64,000 nt of DNA from Azovibrio restrictus DSM 23866 (GCF_000429665.1 NZ_AUCH01000002.1:62001-126000), one strand, 5' to 3'; positions 41,601 to 50,656 are shown, numbered from the stretch's first letter. A program made the numbers and translations. Notes: generated by a model from the letters alone, not told the origin.

Positions 41601-43571
41601 TCAGAAACGCAAAGTCAGTTCGCCGCGCCAAGTGCGCGGTTCGCCGTGCCAGAAGAAGCCCTGGACGTAATCCCGGTCGAGGGCGTTGTCGACGGCCAGG
41701 GTGAATTCCCAGGCCGGTTGCCGCCAGCTGGCGGCCAGATCGAGAACCCCGTAGCCGGCCTTCCGCCAGCGATAACCCTGGGCATCGACAACGGTGTTGG
41801 CGTCGTCGGTGAAGGCGCTGCCGGCCGCCCGCAGTTTCAGACGTGCGGTGAAGTCGGCGGCGGGGCTGTAGTTGAGGGAAAGGTTGGCCTTGTGGCGCGG
41901 CATGTCGGGCAGCTCCTTGCCGACCACCGCAGGATCGGCATCGTTCTTCACCACCCGGGTCCGGTTGTAGGTGTAGTTGGCCGCCAGCGACCAGGCGGGG
42001 GTCAGGCTCCGGGACCAGCTGGCTTCCAGCCCATGGGAGCGCACTTCGCCGACGTTCTGGGGTTGCGAGATGTTCGGCATGCCGTAGCTGACGATGCGCG
42101 TGGCGATCTTGTCCTGCCAGCGGGTGGCGAACAGGGTGAGCCCCCAGCTGCCCGCTGCGTCGGTATGGGAGAGGGCGAGATCGGCAGTGGTGGACAGCTC
42201 GGGCTTGAGCGCCGGATTGGCGAGGGTGACGCTGCCGGTACTGACATAACCGTTGTAGAGCTGGGACGCCTGGGGTGGGGAGAAGCCGGTGCCCAGACTG
42301 GCGCGCAGGCGGTAGTGGTCGCTTACCGGCAGGGCGTAGGCGATTTTCGGGCTGGTGGCGGTTTTCAGCATGCCGCCCCCTGCCGTTTCCTGGGCCGGCG
42401 GCCCGGCAGCGTAGACCCGCGAGGACAGGTAGCGCTGCAGATCCCGGCGCAGCCCCAGTTCCAGCCGGCCTGGACCCAGGGGCAGTTCCGCCGAGGCAAA
42501 CCAGGCCTCCTTGCGGATGCGCGAATCGGCGCTGCGGGTCGGGCTGCGGCTGGCGTAATCGGCATTGACGAAGGACTCGACCAGCTCGACCACATTCACG
42601 CCGCTGCGGGCCTGCCATCCTTCGCCCTGCCAGACCAGGGCCAGATTCCCTTCGCGCTGCCGGGAATGGCCGGTCAGCCAGTTTTCGGCGGCCAGGCCAG
42701 CGGCATCGGTGCCGGTACCCCGGTCCCTTACGCCAGCGGAACGGTAGCGCTCTTCGCCAAGGGCCCCCTCCAGACTCAGCAGAGGACCGGCCTGCCAGCG
42801 CACGCGGGAACGGACGTTGTCGGTCCGGGTATCGAAGGCCCAGTTGGGGCGGCCGAAGAAGGAATAGCCCTTATCCCGTTTCAGGTTGAGGGAAAGTTCC
42901 AGGTCTTCGCCCCGCCAGCCCAGCTTGCTGTCGACCAGCCAGGACTGGCCGGACTCGTCATCCACGGTGATCTGGTAGGGGAAAGGCGAGTCGGGCACGC
43001 TGCGAAAGCCGTGCTCCCAGGCCTTTTCCGCCAGCAGGGACCAGCCGAGGCCACCACGGTCGTAGCCGCCATCGACACGGGTGAAATGGCCGCGCCGGGA
43101 ATCCACCCCCTGGGTCAGGCTGCCGTGCACCTGGTGCGCATCGCGGGTGGTGATGGCGATGGCGCCGCCCATCGCCTCCGCACCGAAACGGGCGGAGGCG
43201 GCACCGCGCAGGATTTCGATCCGCTCGATCTGCTCCGGCCGCAGGCGGGAGAACTCGGCCGCCGACGAGGCAAAACCATCCACGAAGACGGCGATCCCCT
43301 GCACCCCCCGCATGCTGACGACGCTGTTGCTGACGTCAAGCCCGACCCGGCTGCGCAGCATTTCCACCAGGTCGGCCGGTTTTTCCCGGGCAATGTCGGC
43401 CGCCGTGATGAGCGAGACTTCATCCCCTTCCGCCCAGGCGGCGGTCACCAGCAACAGCAGGGCCCAGCCGAGCAGGCGCCGGAAACCCTTGCCGGAAAAG
43501 GGGGCCGGCCGGCCATGTCTGCGTGAAGCGGAGCCATGGCGCGGCAAGCCCGCAGCTTTACTGGGCAGCAC
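41601..43571 (-). CDS. TonB-dependent receptor, second of the fec-type operon
   Basis: A 656-residue receptor starting at GTG 43571, immediately after the stop of the FecA-type gene. It has a basic leader plus TM-like signal (RLLGWALLLLVTAAWAEG), a short plug (LVEMLRSRVGLDVSNSVVSMRGVQGIAVFVDG, RIEILRGAASARFGAEAMGGAIAITTRD) and a barrel ending in ELTLRF. No STN domain. The propeller-cytochrome gene starts 12 bases beyond its stop. The two may import and process one ligand, with the FecA-type receptor sensing it. BtuB/CirA-like; the substrate is unknown. Confidence 0.88.
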   Translation of the reverse strand: MLPSKAAGLPRHGSASRRHGRPAPFSGKGFRRLLGWALLLLVTAAWAEGDEVSLITAADIAREKPADLVEMLRSRVGLDVSNSVVSMRGVQGIAVFVDGFASSAAEFSRLRPEQIERIEILRGAASARFGAEAMGGAIAITTRDAHQVHGSLTQGVDSRRGHFTRVDGGYDRGGLGWSLLAEKAWEHGFRSVPDSPFPYQITVDDESGQSWLVDSKLGWRGEDLELSLNLKRDKGYSFFGRPNWAFDTRTDNVRSRVRWQAGPLLSLEGALGEERYRSAGVRDRGTGTDAAGLAAENWLTGHSRQREGNLALVWQGEGWQARSGVNVVELVESFVNADYASRSPTRSADSRIRKEAWFASAELPLGPGRLELGLRRDLQRYLSSRVYAAGPPAQETAGGGMLKTATSPKIAYALPVSDHYRLRASLGTGFSPPQASQLYNGYVSTGSVTLANPALKPELSTTADLALSHTDAAGSWGLTLFATRWQDKIATRIVSYGMPNISQPQNVGEVRSHGLEASWSRSLTPAWSLAANYTYNRTRVVKNDADPAVVGKELPDMPRHKANLSLNYSPAADFTARLKLRAAGSAFTDDANTVVDAQGYRWRKAGYGVLDLAASWRQPAWEFTLAVDNALDRDYVQGFFWHGEPRTWRGELTLRF

Positions 43572-45827
43572 CTAGAAGCGGGTGGACAGGTTCAGCCAGA
43601 CATTGCGGCCATCCGCGTACTCGTACTGCTGTTCGCGGTAGTGCCGGTCGAAGAGGTTGTTGATCGCCAGGCTGAGTTCGGCCTTGCGCATCTGGCTCAG
43701 CCAGGGCAGTTGCCAGCCGATCTTGGCGTCGGCGACGAAATGGGCGGGATTGCGGGCGACAGCGGTGTTGCGGTCGTTGAAGTAGTAGCTATCCACGTAG
43801 CGGCCTGCAAGCCGGACATAAAGCTGGCTGGAGGGGGCGTAGGTCACGCCCAGGTTGAACTTGTGGGGTGCGATCCGCTGCACCTCCTTGCCTTCGGTCA
43901 GGGGATCGCTGGGATTCTTCTTGATGCGCGAATCCGTGTAGCTGTAGTTGGCGTAGGGATACCAGTTCCCCAGCTGGCCTTCCACGGCCAGTTCCAGCCC
44001 GTCTATGGCCACTTTGCCAATGTTCTGGAATTGCCAGCGCTTGCCCTGCACCTGGATTGAGGAAATCTTGTCCTCGTAATCGGTATGGAACAGGGCGGCG
44101 CGCATGGACCAGCTGCCCTGGCGGTGATTGGCGCCGATTTCATAGGAGGTGGAGGTTTCCGGCTTCAGCCCCGGGTTGTCGATCCAGTTGGGGTTGCCAC
44201 GGAATTTCAGGAAGTTGAGGGCGGGCACATAGGCGCTGCCGGCGGTCACGTAGAGGGAGGTATCGTCGCTCAGCTTGTAGCGGGCCCCCAGGCGCGGATT
44301 GAAGACCCGGTCGCTGGAATCCTTGCCCGTGGGTTCGCCGTCCTGGGTATCCCCTTCGAACTTGTAGTGATCCCAGCGGCCGCCCAGCAGCAGGCTGAGC
44401 CGGTCGGAAAAGCGGTGTTCGTCCTGGAGGAAGAAGCCGGTCAGCCGGCTTTTCGAGACGCTTTCGCTACCGCCGCCCCAGATCACGTCCTCCCAGCGGG
44501 TGGTGTACTTGCCCTGGCTGTAGGCGTAACCCAGGGTCAGGGTGTTGGCCGGATGCAGGCGCAGATCGGCCTGCAGGTCAAGATAGTCGTTGTCCTCGAC
44601 CCGGTCGTCCACTTCTGCCAGGTCCAGACTGCCCGTGTTGCCGTTGACCTGTTCATCGTCGAAGCGGATGCGGGTTTTCTGGCGGGAATGGCGGTAGCGC
44701 GCCTTGAGGACGCCGCCATTCTCCATTTCGTAGCGGTAGCCCAGGTCGTAGCTCTCGGTGTCGTTGTTAAACCGGTAGTTGGGGTGGCCGCCCAGCCAGT
44801 CGGAGCTGCTGTCGCTGTTGCGGACGGCAAAGGTGAGTTCCTGGTTCTGGGCCGGACGCAAGGCCATGCTCAGGCCCAGCTTCCGTTGCTTGCCGTCCCG
44901 GGAATCCAGGTCCCGGGAGCCCCAGGGGTCAGCCTCGGGCTGGGGCGTGTAGCCGTCGGTCCGGTAGGTGCTGCCGGAGAGGCGGAAGTCGAACACATCC
45001 CAGGCCCCGCCCACGGCGGCGGCAAGCTGGGTGGCCCCGTGGGAGCCGGCGCCCAGGTTGAATTCGGCACCCGGGGCGCCCTGCCAGCGTTTGGGAATGA
45101 AGTTCACCACGCCGCCCACGGCGCTGGGGCCGTAGAGGGCCGAGGCGGGCCCCCGCAGGATTTCCACCTTGTCCAGATCCTGGAGGTCCAGGGCCTGCAG
45201 GCCCAGGTGGATGCCGGCCACCGGGGATTCCATGGGCAGCCCGTCGATGAGCGTCTGGCTGGTCTGGCCCCCGAAGGAGCCGCCCACCCCCCGCAGGATC
45301 ACGTTGGGGAGGGTAGCCGGGGAGCCGTAACCGGCCACATCCACCCCTTCCACGTTGCGCAGCAGATCGGCCGCATGCCGGGGCTGCTGGGTGGCGATGT
45401 CCCGGGACCCGATCACCGTGACGCTGGCGGGCACGTCTTCCACCCGGCGTTCCGTCCGGGTGGCGGTCACCGTGGTTTCCGGCAGGGCCAGCGCCCGGCC
45501 CGGACTGCTCCGCTCCACCAGCAGGTAGCTGCGCTCCCCATCCTGTCTGAATTCCAGGGTGCTCTGGGCGAGCAGGCGGGTGAAGGCGGCATCGACGCTC
45601 ATTTCGCCCTGGAGGGCCGGGCTTTGCCCGGTGCCCACCTGTTCCGGCGTGAACACCAGCTGGATGCCCGCCTGGCTGGCCAGGCTGCGCAAGGCCGAGG
45701 CCAGGGGCTGGGCCGGGATGTCGAACTGGACGGCAGGTCCGGCCAGGACGGCACCGGCCTGGAGGGCGAGGATCAGCGTGGCGGCGAGCCGGGTTAGCGG
45801 CAGCTTGGCCGATCGGCGTGATGACAT
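43572..45827 (-). CDS. FecA-type TonB-dependent transducer receptor with STN domain
   Basis: A 751-residue outer-membrane receptor. The ATG at 45827 has GGGAG before it; the longer frame upstream runs into the divergent promoter. After the signal peptide, an STN domain (about residues 35-105; VQFDIPAQPLASALRSLASQAG, VDAAFTRLLAQSTLEF) marks a signal-transducing receptor. The plug (RRVEDVPASVTVIG, VEILRGPASALYGPSAVGGVVNFIPKR) and barrel ending WLNLSTRF follow. STN contacts a FecR-type anti-sigma, here encoded by the divergent fecI/fecR genes. PSALYG-type plug and FecA-like length suggest a siderophore or ferric citrate, but no specific ligand is evident. Confidence 0.92.
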   Translation of the reverse strand: MSSRRSAKLPLTRLAATLILALQAGAVLAGPAVQFDIPAQPLASALRSLASQAGIQLVFTPEQVGTGQSPALQGEMSVDAAFTRLLAQSTLEFRQDGERSYLLVERSSPGRALALPETTVTATRTERRVEDVPASVTVIGSRDIATQQPRHAADLLRNVEGVDVAGYGSPATLPNVILRGVGGSFGGQTSQTLIDGLPMESPVAGIHLGLQALDLQDLDKVEILRGPASALYGPSAVGGVVNFIPKRWQGAPGAEFNLGAGSHGATQLAAAVGGAWDVFDFRLSGSTYRTDGYTPQPEADPWGSRDLDSRDGKQRKLGLSMALRPAQNQELTFAVRNSDSSSDWLGGHPNYRFNNDTESYDLGYRYEMENGGVLKARYRHSRQKTRIRFDDEQVNGNTGSLDLAEVDDRVEDNDYLDLQADLRLHPANTLTLGYAYSQGKYTTRWEDVIWGGGSESVSKSRLTGFFLQDEHRFSDRLSLLLGGRWDHYKFEGDTQDGEPTGKDSSDRVFNPRLGARYKLSDDTSLYVTAGSAYVPALNFLKFRGNPNWIDNPGLKPETSTSYEIGANHRQGSWSMRAALFHTDYEDKISSIQVQGKRWQFQNIGKVAIDGLELAVEGQLGNWYPYANYSYTDSRIKKNPSDPLTEGKEVQRIAPHKFNLGVTYAPSSQLYVRLAGRYVDSYYFNDRNTAVARNPAHFVADAKIGWQLPWLSQMRKAELSLAINNLFDRHYREQQYEYADGRNVWLNLSTRF

Positions 45828-45916
45828 GTTTTTCTCCCTGTGTTGATGAGTGTTGGCAACGAGGCCTTTTCCCTCATGACGGAAGTGGCGGCGTTTTCCC
45901 CATGCGTCTTCAGCTT

Positions 45917-45937
45917 GCTGCGACAACTTGTCGCAGC
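45917..45937. promoter_or_regulatory. Perfect 21-base palindrome in the fecA/fecI divergent region
   Basis: Arms GCTGCGACAA and TTGTCGCAGC around a single central C form a perfect dyad. It lies about 90 bases upstream of the FecA-type gene and 57 bases before the chosen fecI start. It does not match the Fur consensus and is a candidate operator for an unidentified dimeric regulator. It could also fold as a hairpin in a leader RNA. Confidence 0.5.
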
Positions 45938-45993
45938 CTGGGGCAGGGGGTGCGGCATTAGCATCCGGGCATGTCCGCAACGCCTGCCTCCCC

Positions 45994-46500
45994 GTGTCAT
46001 CTGCCATCAACTCTGATCTGACCCGCCTCTACCGGGAGCATGCAGGGGCCGTGCGCGCCTACCTGGTGCGCCGCCTGGGTTGCCCCGAAGCCGGGCGGGA
46101 AGCCACCCAGGACCTGTTCCTGAAACTCCTGCTGCGGCCCCGGGAGGCGGTGATCGACAATCCCCGGGGCTTTCTCATCCAGGCCGCCCGCAATCTCGCC
46201 ATCGACCTGCAGCGGGCGGAGCGCAGCCGGCCGGCCCCGGAATCCCTGGAGGAATATGGCGATATCCTGCTCGATCCCGTTTCCGACCCGGGCCGCATCG
46301 TCGCCGCCCGGCAGCGGCTCCAGGCCGTGGCCGAGGGCCTGGACGCCCTGCCGCCCAAGTGCCGCCAGGTGTTCTTCCTGTTCCGCTTCGAAGGTCTGAA
46401 GCAGCGGGAAATCGCCGGGCAGCTGGCCATCTCGGCAAAGATGGTCGAAGCCCACCTGGCCCGGGCCATGCTGCAATTGCGGCGCTGCTGGGTGGAGTAA
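45994..46500 (+). CDS. FecI-like ECF RNA polymerase sigma factor
   Basis: A 168-residue sigma-70 ECF factor. Sigma region 2 covers about residues 10-75 (LYREHAGAVRAYLVRRLG, AREATQDLFLKLL, NPRGFLIQAARNLAIDLQRAERSR). Region 4 covers about 110-165 (LDALPPKCRQVFFLFRFEGLKQREIAGQLAISAKMVEAHLARAM). The GTG at 45994 is an uncertain start; the frame remains open upstream to TTG 45928. It is followed by fecR after 10 bases. It is predicted to transcribe the divergent receptor operon when FecA-type signalling releases FecR. Confidence 0.88.
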   Translation: MSSAINSDLTRLYREHAGAVRAYLVRRLGCPEAGREATQDLFLKLLLRPREAVIDNPRGFLIQAARNLAIDLQRAERSRPAPESLEEYGDILLDPVSDPGRIVAARQRLQAVAEGLDALPPKCRQVFFLFRFEGLKQREIAGQLAISAKMVEAHLARAMLQLRRCWVE

Positions 46501-46510
46501 GGGAGTGCCC

Positions 46511-47452
46511 GTGACGCTCCATGCCCCAGACGATGCTGCTGACCTGGCGGCCATCCAGGAGGAAGCCGCCAGCTGGTTCGCCCGGTTGCGGGGCGAGCAG
46601 CTCACCGACAGGGAGCGGGCCGCCTTTGCCCGCTGGCGCCAGGCGGACCCCCGGCATCAGCGGGAGTACGCGATTCTGGAGGAGTTGTGGACCCTGTCGG
46701 CAGGACTGGGCCCCCGGGCCCGCCCCCGCACCCGGCGTCGGCGGCTGCTGGGGGCAGCGGCCGGGGTGGCCGGCATGCTCCTATGCGCCGCCTGGCTGGG
46801 CTGGGCCACCCTGGCGGGGCGGATCGAGACGGCGCCGGGGGAGCGCCAGCATCTGCGCCTGGCCGATGGCAGCGAGCTGGACCTGGGGCCGGATACCCGG
46901 CTGCGGGTGCGCCAGGACGGCCGTCAGCGCCAGCTGGAGCTGGAGCGGGGCGAGATCCTGGTGGCGGTGGCCGCCGATCCGGCGCGGCCCTTCGAGGTGC
47001 TGGCCGGGGGCGGGGTGGTGCGCGACATCGGCACCCGCTTTGCCGTACGGACCGATGTCGGCGGCACCCGGGTGACCGTGGCCGAAGGCCGGGTGGAAGT
47101 GGAGCTGCCCGCCCTGGGCCTGCGCTCCCCCGTCATCGGGGCCGGGCAGCAGCTGGAATTCGACGCCCGGGGCCTGAGTCCGGCCCACCCGGTGGACGCG
47201 ACGGCGGCCCTGGCCTGGAGCCGGGGCCAGCTGCTGTTTGATGCCGCCCCCCTGGCCCAGGTGGTGCAGGAACTGAACCGTTACCGCCGCCAGCCCATAG
47301 GCCCCCTGGACCCCACCCTGGCCCATATCCGCATCAGCGGCGTGTTCCTCCTGGATGACGAAGCCGGAATGCTACGGGCCCTCGAACAGGTGGCCCCAGT
47401 CCGGTTCGTGTTCCGGGAGGGAAGGCTGGAGGGGCGGCTGGGGGGACGCTGA
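46511..47452 (+). CDS. FecR-like transmembrane anti-sigma regulator
   Basis: A 313-residue protein. The N-terminal cytoplasmic DUF4880-type domain (about residues 10-60; WFARLRGEQLTDRERAAFARWRQADPRHQREY) is followed by a TM helix (about 80-97, LLGAAAGVAGMLLCAAWLGW) and a periplasmic FecR domain (about 110-225; GERQHLRLADGSELDLGPDTRLRV, GTRFAVRTDVGGTRVTVAEGRVEV). A C-terminal STN-like segment (ISGVFLLDDEAGMLRALEQVAPV) can contact the receptor. GTG 46511 chosen over 46505 because GGGAG precedes it at five bases. It is followed by a GC drop marking the island border. Confidence 0.9.
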   Translation: MTLHAPDDAADLAAIQEEAASWFARLRGEQLTDRERAAFARWRQADPRHQREYAILEELWTLSAGLGPRARPRTRRRRLLGAAAGVAGMLLCAAWLGWATLAGRIETAPGERQHLRLADGSELDLGPDTRLRVRQDGRQRQLELERGEILVAVAADPARPFEVLAGGGVVRDIGTRFAVRTDVGGTRVTVAEGRVEVELPALGLRSPVIGAGQQLEFDARGLSPAHPVDATAALAWSRGQLLFDAAPLAQVVQELNRYRRQPIGPLDPTLAHIRISGVFLLDDEAGMLRALEQVAPVRFVFREGRLEGRLGGR

Positions 47453-47716
47453 AGCGCACCGCCACCGTCAGTCCCCCCGGGCACTGCCAGGCCCGGCCTT
47501 AGCTTATTCCTGCCCGGTGGCTGTCCAAACGACCGGGACCATCGCATTTCAAGGCGCTCAAGACACAAGCCTTTTGACATTACAATCCAGCGCAATCCAC
47601 CGGCCCTCCAGCAACCTTCAATGCAAGGGTTTCCCTGGGTTTTCCTCTTTCCCGCAGCCGACGTTCTGTGGTTTATCGTTTCATTCGCTAGATCATTACC
47701 TTTCAGAGAAAGTACG

Positions 47717-48121
47717 ATGAATTCAATTGTCCGCCTTAATCCCTCGACATTACCAAACGCTGGCGAAATGGGTTATTCGCAAATTTCAATCGTTGAGCCT
47801 GGGCGGATGGCATACATCTCAGGGCAGGTCGCTTGGCGGCCTGATGGTCAGGTGGTTCCCAATAACTTGGCCGAGCAAATGAGCATCGTCTCGCTCAACG
47901 CAAAAGCTGCCCTGGATGCAGTCGGAGCGGCTCCGCATGATGTGGTGATTGCACGTGTTTATGTGGTCAACCTCACACCTGAAAGACTGGAAGAGCTCAT
48001 GCCACCGTTTCTGGCAACTTTTTCAGGAGCGCAACCTTGTATTACTGGTGTTGGCGTAGCGGCGCTGGCGGCGCCAGATCTTCAAGTCGAAATGGAACTG
48101 GTTGTCAGACTACCTGACTAA
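47717..48121 (+). CDS. RidA/YjgF-family protein
   Basis: A 134-residue member of the RidA (YjgF/YER057c/UK114) family, whose members hydrolyse reactive enamine/imine intermediates or related amide-like compounds. It starts MNSIVRLNPSTLPN; upstream frame extension is not supported. It contains ISGQVAWRPDGQVV, KAALDAVGAAPHDVV (helix), ARVYVVN and the C-terminal GVGVAALAAPDLQVEMELVVRLP. The canonical RidA Arg105 (TRxxV/VGVxxLaxP) is not clearly conserved (TGVGVAALAAP), so catalytic class is uncertain. It begins the AT-richer island and overlaps the lead-in of the methyltransferase gene by spacing of 28 bases. Confidence 0.82.
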   Translation: MNSIVRLNPSTLPNAGEMGYSQISIVEPGRMAYISGQVAWRPDGQVVPNNLAEQMSIVSLNAKAALDAVGAAPHDVVIARVYVVNLTPERLEELMPPFLATFSGAQPCITGVGVAALAAPDLQVEMELVVRLPD

Positions 48122-48149
48122 CTGCACAGTTCACCGGAGCTACTGTTAC

Positions 48150-48857
48150 ATGAATCAGGAAGAACTCAAGGCCGTTTTTGACAAACAAGCGTCAGGCTAT
48201 GAGGCGCAGCAAAAGAAACTCGCACCAATTCACGAAGGGCTCTACTTTCAACTCGAATGGATTTTTTCAGAGCTGCCACAGGATGCCCGCATACTTTGTG
48301 TTGGATTAGGCGCTGGCGCGGAGCTTTCCTATTTGGCCAAAAGGTTTCCGAACTGGAAATTTACTGCGGTAGAACCCTCTGGTGCGATGCTTGATGTATG
48401 CCGCCAAAGAGCCAAAAGCGAGGGCTTCATCTCTCGCTGTGACTTTTATGAAGCTTACGTGGAGTCATTGCCAGACATAGAACTTCATGATGCCGCGACT
48501 TGTTTTATGGTCTCGCAGTTCCTACTCGACCAGCAGGAACGATCCAGATTCTTTCGCGCCATTTCGGCGAGACTGAAACCCAAAGGAATATTGGTGAGTG
48601 CGGATTTGTCATCGACGGTCGGTTCACCGGAATATCAAGCACTGCTGAAAGCATGGGTAACGATGCTGCATGCCGCAAACGTCCCCGCTGATGCCATCGA
48701 TAAAGTACATTCAGCGTGGGAAAAAGATGTGGCGATTCTTCCGCCTGATGAGCTTAAACAAATCATCAAGCGCGGCGGCTTCGAATCACCGGTTCAGTTT
48801 TACCAGGCAGGTTTTGTTCATGCTTGGTTTTCCGTACGCTCATCCGGTATTTCTTGA
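48150..48857 (+). CDS. Class I SAM-dependent methyltransferase
   Basis: A 235-residue protein. The start ATG 48150 has GGAG 10 bases upstream; a longer frame would overlap the RidA-like gene. SAM motif I is ILCVGLGAGAELSYLAKRFPN, then FTAVEPSGAMLDVCRQR and CDFYEAYVESLP, with CFMVSQFLLDQQERSRFFRAISARLKP as the core after motif IV. The pattern is like TehB/BioC/Cmo-type small-molecule methyltransferases. AT-richer than neighbouring core genes. The substrate is unknown; cotranscription with the RidA-like gene is likely. Confidence 0.85.
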   Translation: MNQEELKAVFDKQASGYEAQQKKLAPIHEGLYFQLEWIFSELPQDARILCVGLGAGAELSYLAKRFPNWKFTAVEPSGAMLDVCRQRAKSEGFISRCDFYEAYVESLPDIELHDAATCFMVSQFLLDQQERSRFFRAISARLKPKGILVSADLSSTVGSPEYQALLKAWVTMLHAANVPADAIDKVHSAWEKDVAILPPDELKQIIKRGGFESPVQFYQAGFVHAWFSVRSSGIS

Positions 48858-48989
48858 GCGGTTTTTCTACAACGCCGTTAGCGCATCGCTACCCATCGTG
48901 TCCGGAATGTGCCGAGTGATCAGTTGAAGCGACGCAGCGATGGCACAGTTTTGTTCGCGATTGATAGTTAAATGTGGCTTGATGGATGA

Positions 48990-49889
48990 CTATGTTTTGG
49001 TGTGTTTGTTGTTCTGGTTTTCGCTAATTAAATACTGAAGTAGCGTCATGGCTAGGGTCTCCTGTTGTTTCAAGAGATTGTTTATCGTGGTGTTTTGTTC
49101 TTTTTCTGTGCCTCCATCTTTGCTGTCAGTGAGCCATCTGCCAACGCCATTGATGGATACATAATCAGGCTTGAATGAGGTGTAGTAGGTATTTACTTCG
49201 GTCGATACACGGGTAACAATTTCATTGGGTCCGCCAATGTAGGATTTGAAATCTTCGCCGGAATAAGTGTTGCTTTTGGCTTCATTGGCGGGTAGCTCGT
49301 GTACCATGAGTTCAAGGAATTCAAACTTAACTGCGTGGTTAGGTTTTGAGCTGTCTAAAACCCACTCAAGGAATCCGCGGTCAATTCGTGTTTCGTTTGC
49401 TGCGGCGCTATTTTTGATTCTGTCTGCAATATTTCTTTCAGCATCAGTAAAGTCAAATGTTACTTTGTGTCCTTCCAGATCGTAGATATCTCCGCGAGTA
49501 ACAGATTTTGTATATCGGTACATGGCCATGTCGCTGGCAAGGTCGTCTACATACCGTAAGTCGATTCCGTTCGCGTTGGCATACTCGTATGCTTTTTCTA
49601 GGGTGGTGCGATCTTCGTTTGTCAGCCAGTGAACGATGCTTTTGCTTCCAGTTATTGCAGAGTCTGTTGTGTTGGTCTCAACAGGAATTTCCGTGTTTTC
49701 ATTGTTTTGGTTAAAGAGCCGGGAGAGCATCAAGGCTCGGCCACTGATTTTTATGCTCGGAATGCTTTCGGCATCTGCTTGGTGCTCTACTTCTCTTGAG
49801 CCTGCCTTTTCTTTGGTGATTGTATTGTATTTTGCTGCGGTTATCTGGCTGCTCTGGCTTTTTGGGGGTGATGTGTTGATGTTTGTCAT
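48990..49889 (-). CDS. Orphan AT-rich protein of unknown function
   Basis: A 299-residue protein with strong Asn/Thr/Lys/Glu bias, unlike core proteins in the window. The N-terminal ~50 residues are Ser/Thr/Lys-rich and probably disordered. A short conserved-looking motif KISGRALMLSRLF (about residues 47-59) precedes a longer globular part that is mostly helical (WLTNEDRTTLEKAYEYANANGIDLRYV, FTDAERNIADRIKN). I see no signal peptide or TM. Start ATG 49889; an in-frame GTG at 49898 is possible. Context (orphan island) suggests an accessory or mobile-element gene. Function unknown. Confidence 0.6.
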   Translation of the reverse strand: MTNINTSPPKSQSSQITAAKYNTITKEKAGSREVEHQADAESIPSIKISGRALMLSRLFNQNNENTEIPVETNTTDSAITGSKSIVHWLTNEDRTTLEKAYEYANANGIDLRYVDDLASDMAMYRYTKSVTRGDIYDLEGHKVTFDFTDAERNIADRIKNSAAANETRIDRGFLEWVLDSSKPNHAVKFEFLELMVHELPANEAKSNTYSGEDFKSYIGGPNEIVTRVSTEVNTYYTSFKPDYVSINGVGRWLTDSKDGGTEKEQNTTINNLLKQQETLAMTLLQYLISENQNNKHTKT

Positions 49890-50085
49890 GTTAATCACCA
49901 GGCTTAGGATGTTTGCTCACTTGTATGTAACGGCAGTTTTTTAGCAAAGTTTAGTGAATTATTTTGTGCCATGGGCGCTTTGGTCTGATGGTCTGTCGCG
50001 ATGAATCCGAAGACCGCAGGACGCCGGCAGCGGGCAAGTCACGATTTCCGGGCGTTGGATCACAAGCAGTTCGAAGTCTTCTTTC

Positions 50086-50493
50086 TTAATTTATTTTTTG
50101 GAATTTGTCGTTGCTCCAGTCGCAGGGGGATTGGGGGGGTTCTTTTGATTTTGGCCAGATGAATTTGTATTCAATCCAGTCGCCGCCGTTTACTTGGCGT
50201 AGCTGGTTTATGGTTATACTGTTTTTTCCGATTGAGGTTATTATTGCTGAATCTTCTCCTACCCCTTGTCCAGCTTTTGCGATCAATTTTTTCCCATCTG
50301 GTGTTTCGATGCAGGCAAGCCATGATTTCCTGGTTTTTGTTGTTTCCAATAACGTGAGTTCGCGTATTTCATATCGTTGTAATTGATATTTTTCCTGGTC
50401 GGCGCCTGAGGGAGGTGGCGCAAAAAAAAGTAAAATAATAAGCAGGGCTTTTATGTGTTTTTGTGATTTTTTGCTGCTGAAATTTTGCTGCAT
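50086..50493 (-). CDS. Small secreted protein, PilP-like pattern, unknown
   Basis: A 135-residue protein with a signal peptide (about residues 1-31, KHIKALLIILLFFAPPPSGA). The mature part is basic with beta-rich stretches including YEIRELTLLETTKTRKSWLACIE and AGQGVGEDSAIITSIGKNSITI, then a W-rich tail. The GQGVGE...I.SI..NSI.I pattern recalls the beta-sandwich of PilP, a pilus alignment subunit, but other pilus genes are absent. The start ATG 50493 was chosen for the signal peptide; an upstream extension is unlikely. AT-rich, on the orphan island. Confidence 0.55.
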   Translation of the reverse strand: MQQNFSSKKSQKHIKALLIILLFFAPPPSGADQEKYQLQRYEIRELTLLETTKTRKSWLACIETPDGKKLIAKAGQGVGEDSAIITSIGKNSITINQLRQVNGGDWIEYKFIWPKSKEPPQSPCDWSNDKFQKIN

Positions 50494-50656
50494 TCTATAT
50501 GTTGTGGTGCTTGGGGTTTGTTGGCTGCTGGTTTTTTGAAGTATTTTAGAGCCGGTGGTGTGAAATGACTTGTGGTCTGCTTTCAAGAGATTTTTGCAAT
50601 ATGTCTCGTTTTGTCTCTTGGTGAGTTTTTGGGGCTTCTGTTTTTTTGTTGGGCTT

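Noticed and set aside
49960..50085. GC-richer fragment inside the AT-rich island, with a frame reading GRFGLMVCRDESEDRR
   Set aside because: Reminiscent of a nuclease-like core motif, but no full domain and no start or RBS; may be a gene remnant, too short to call.
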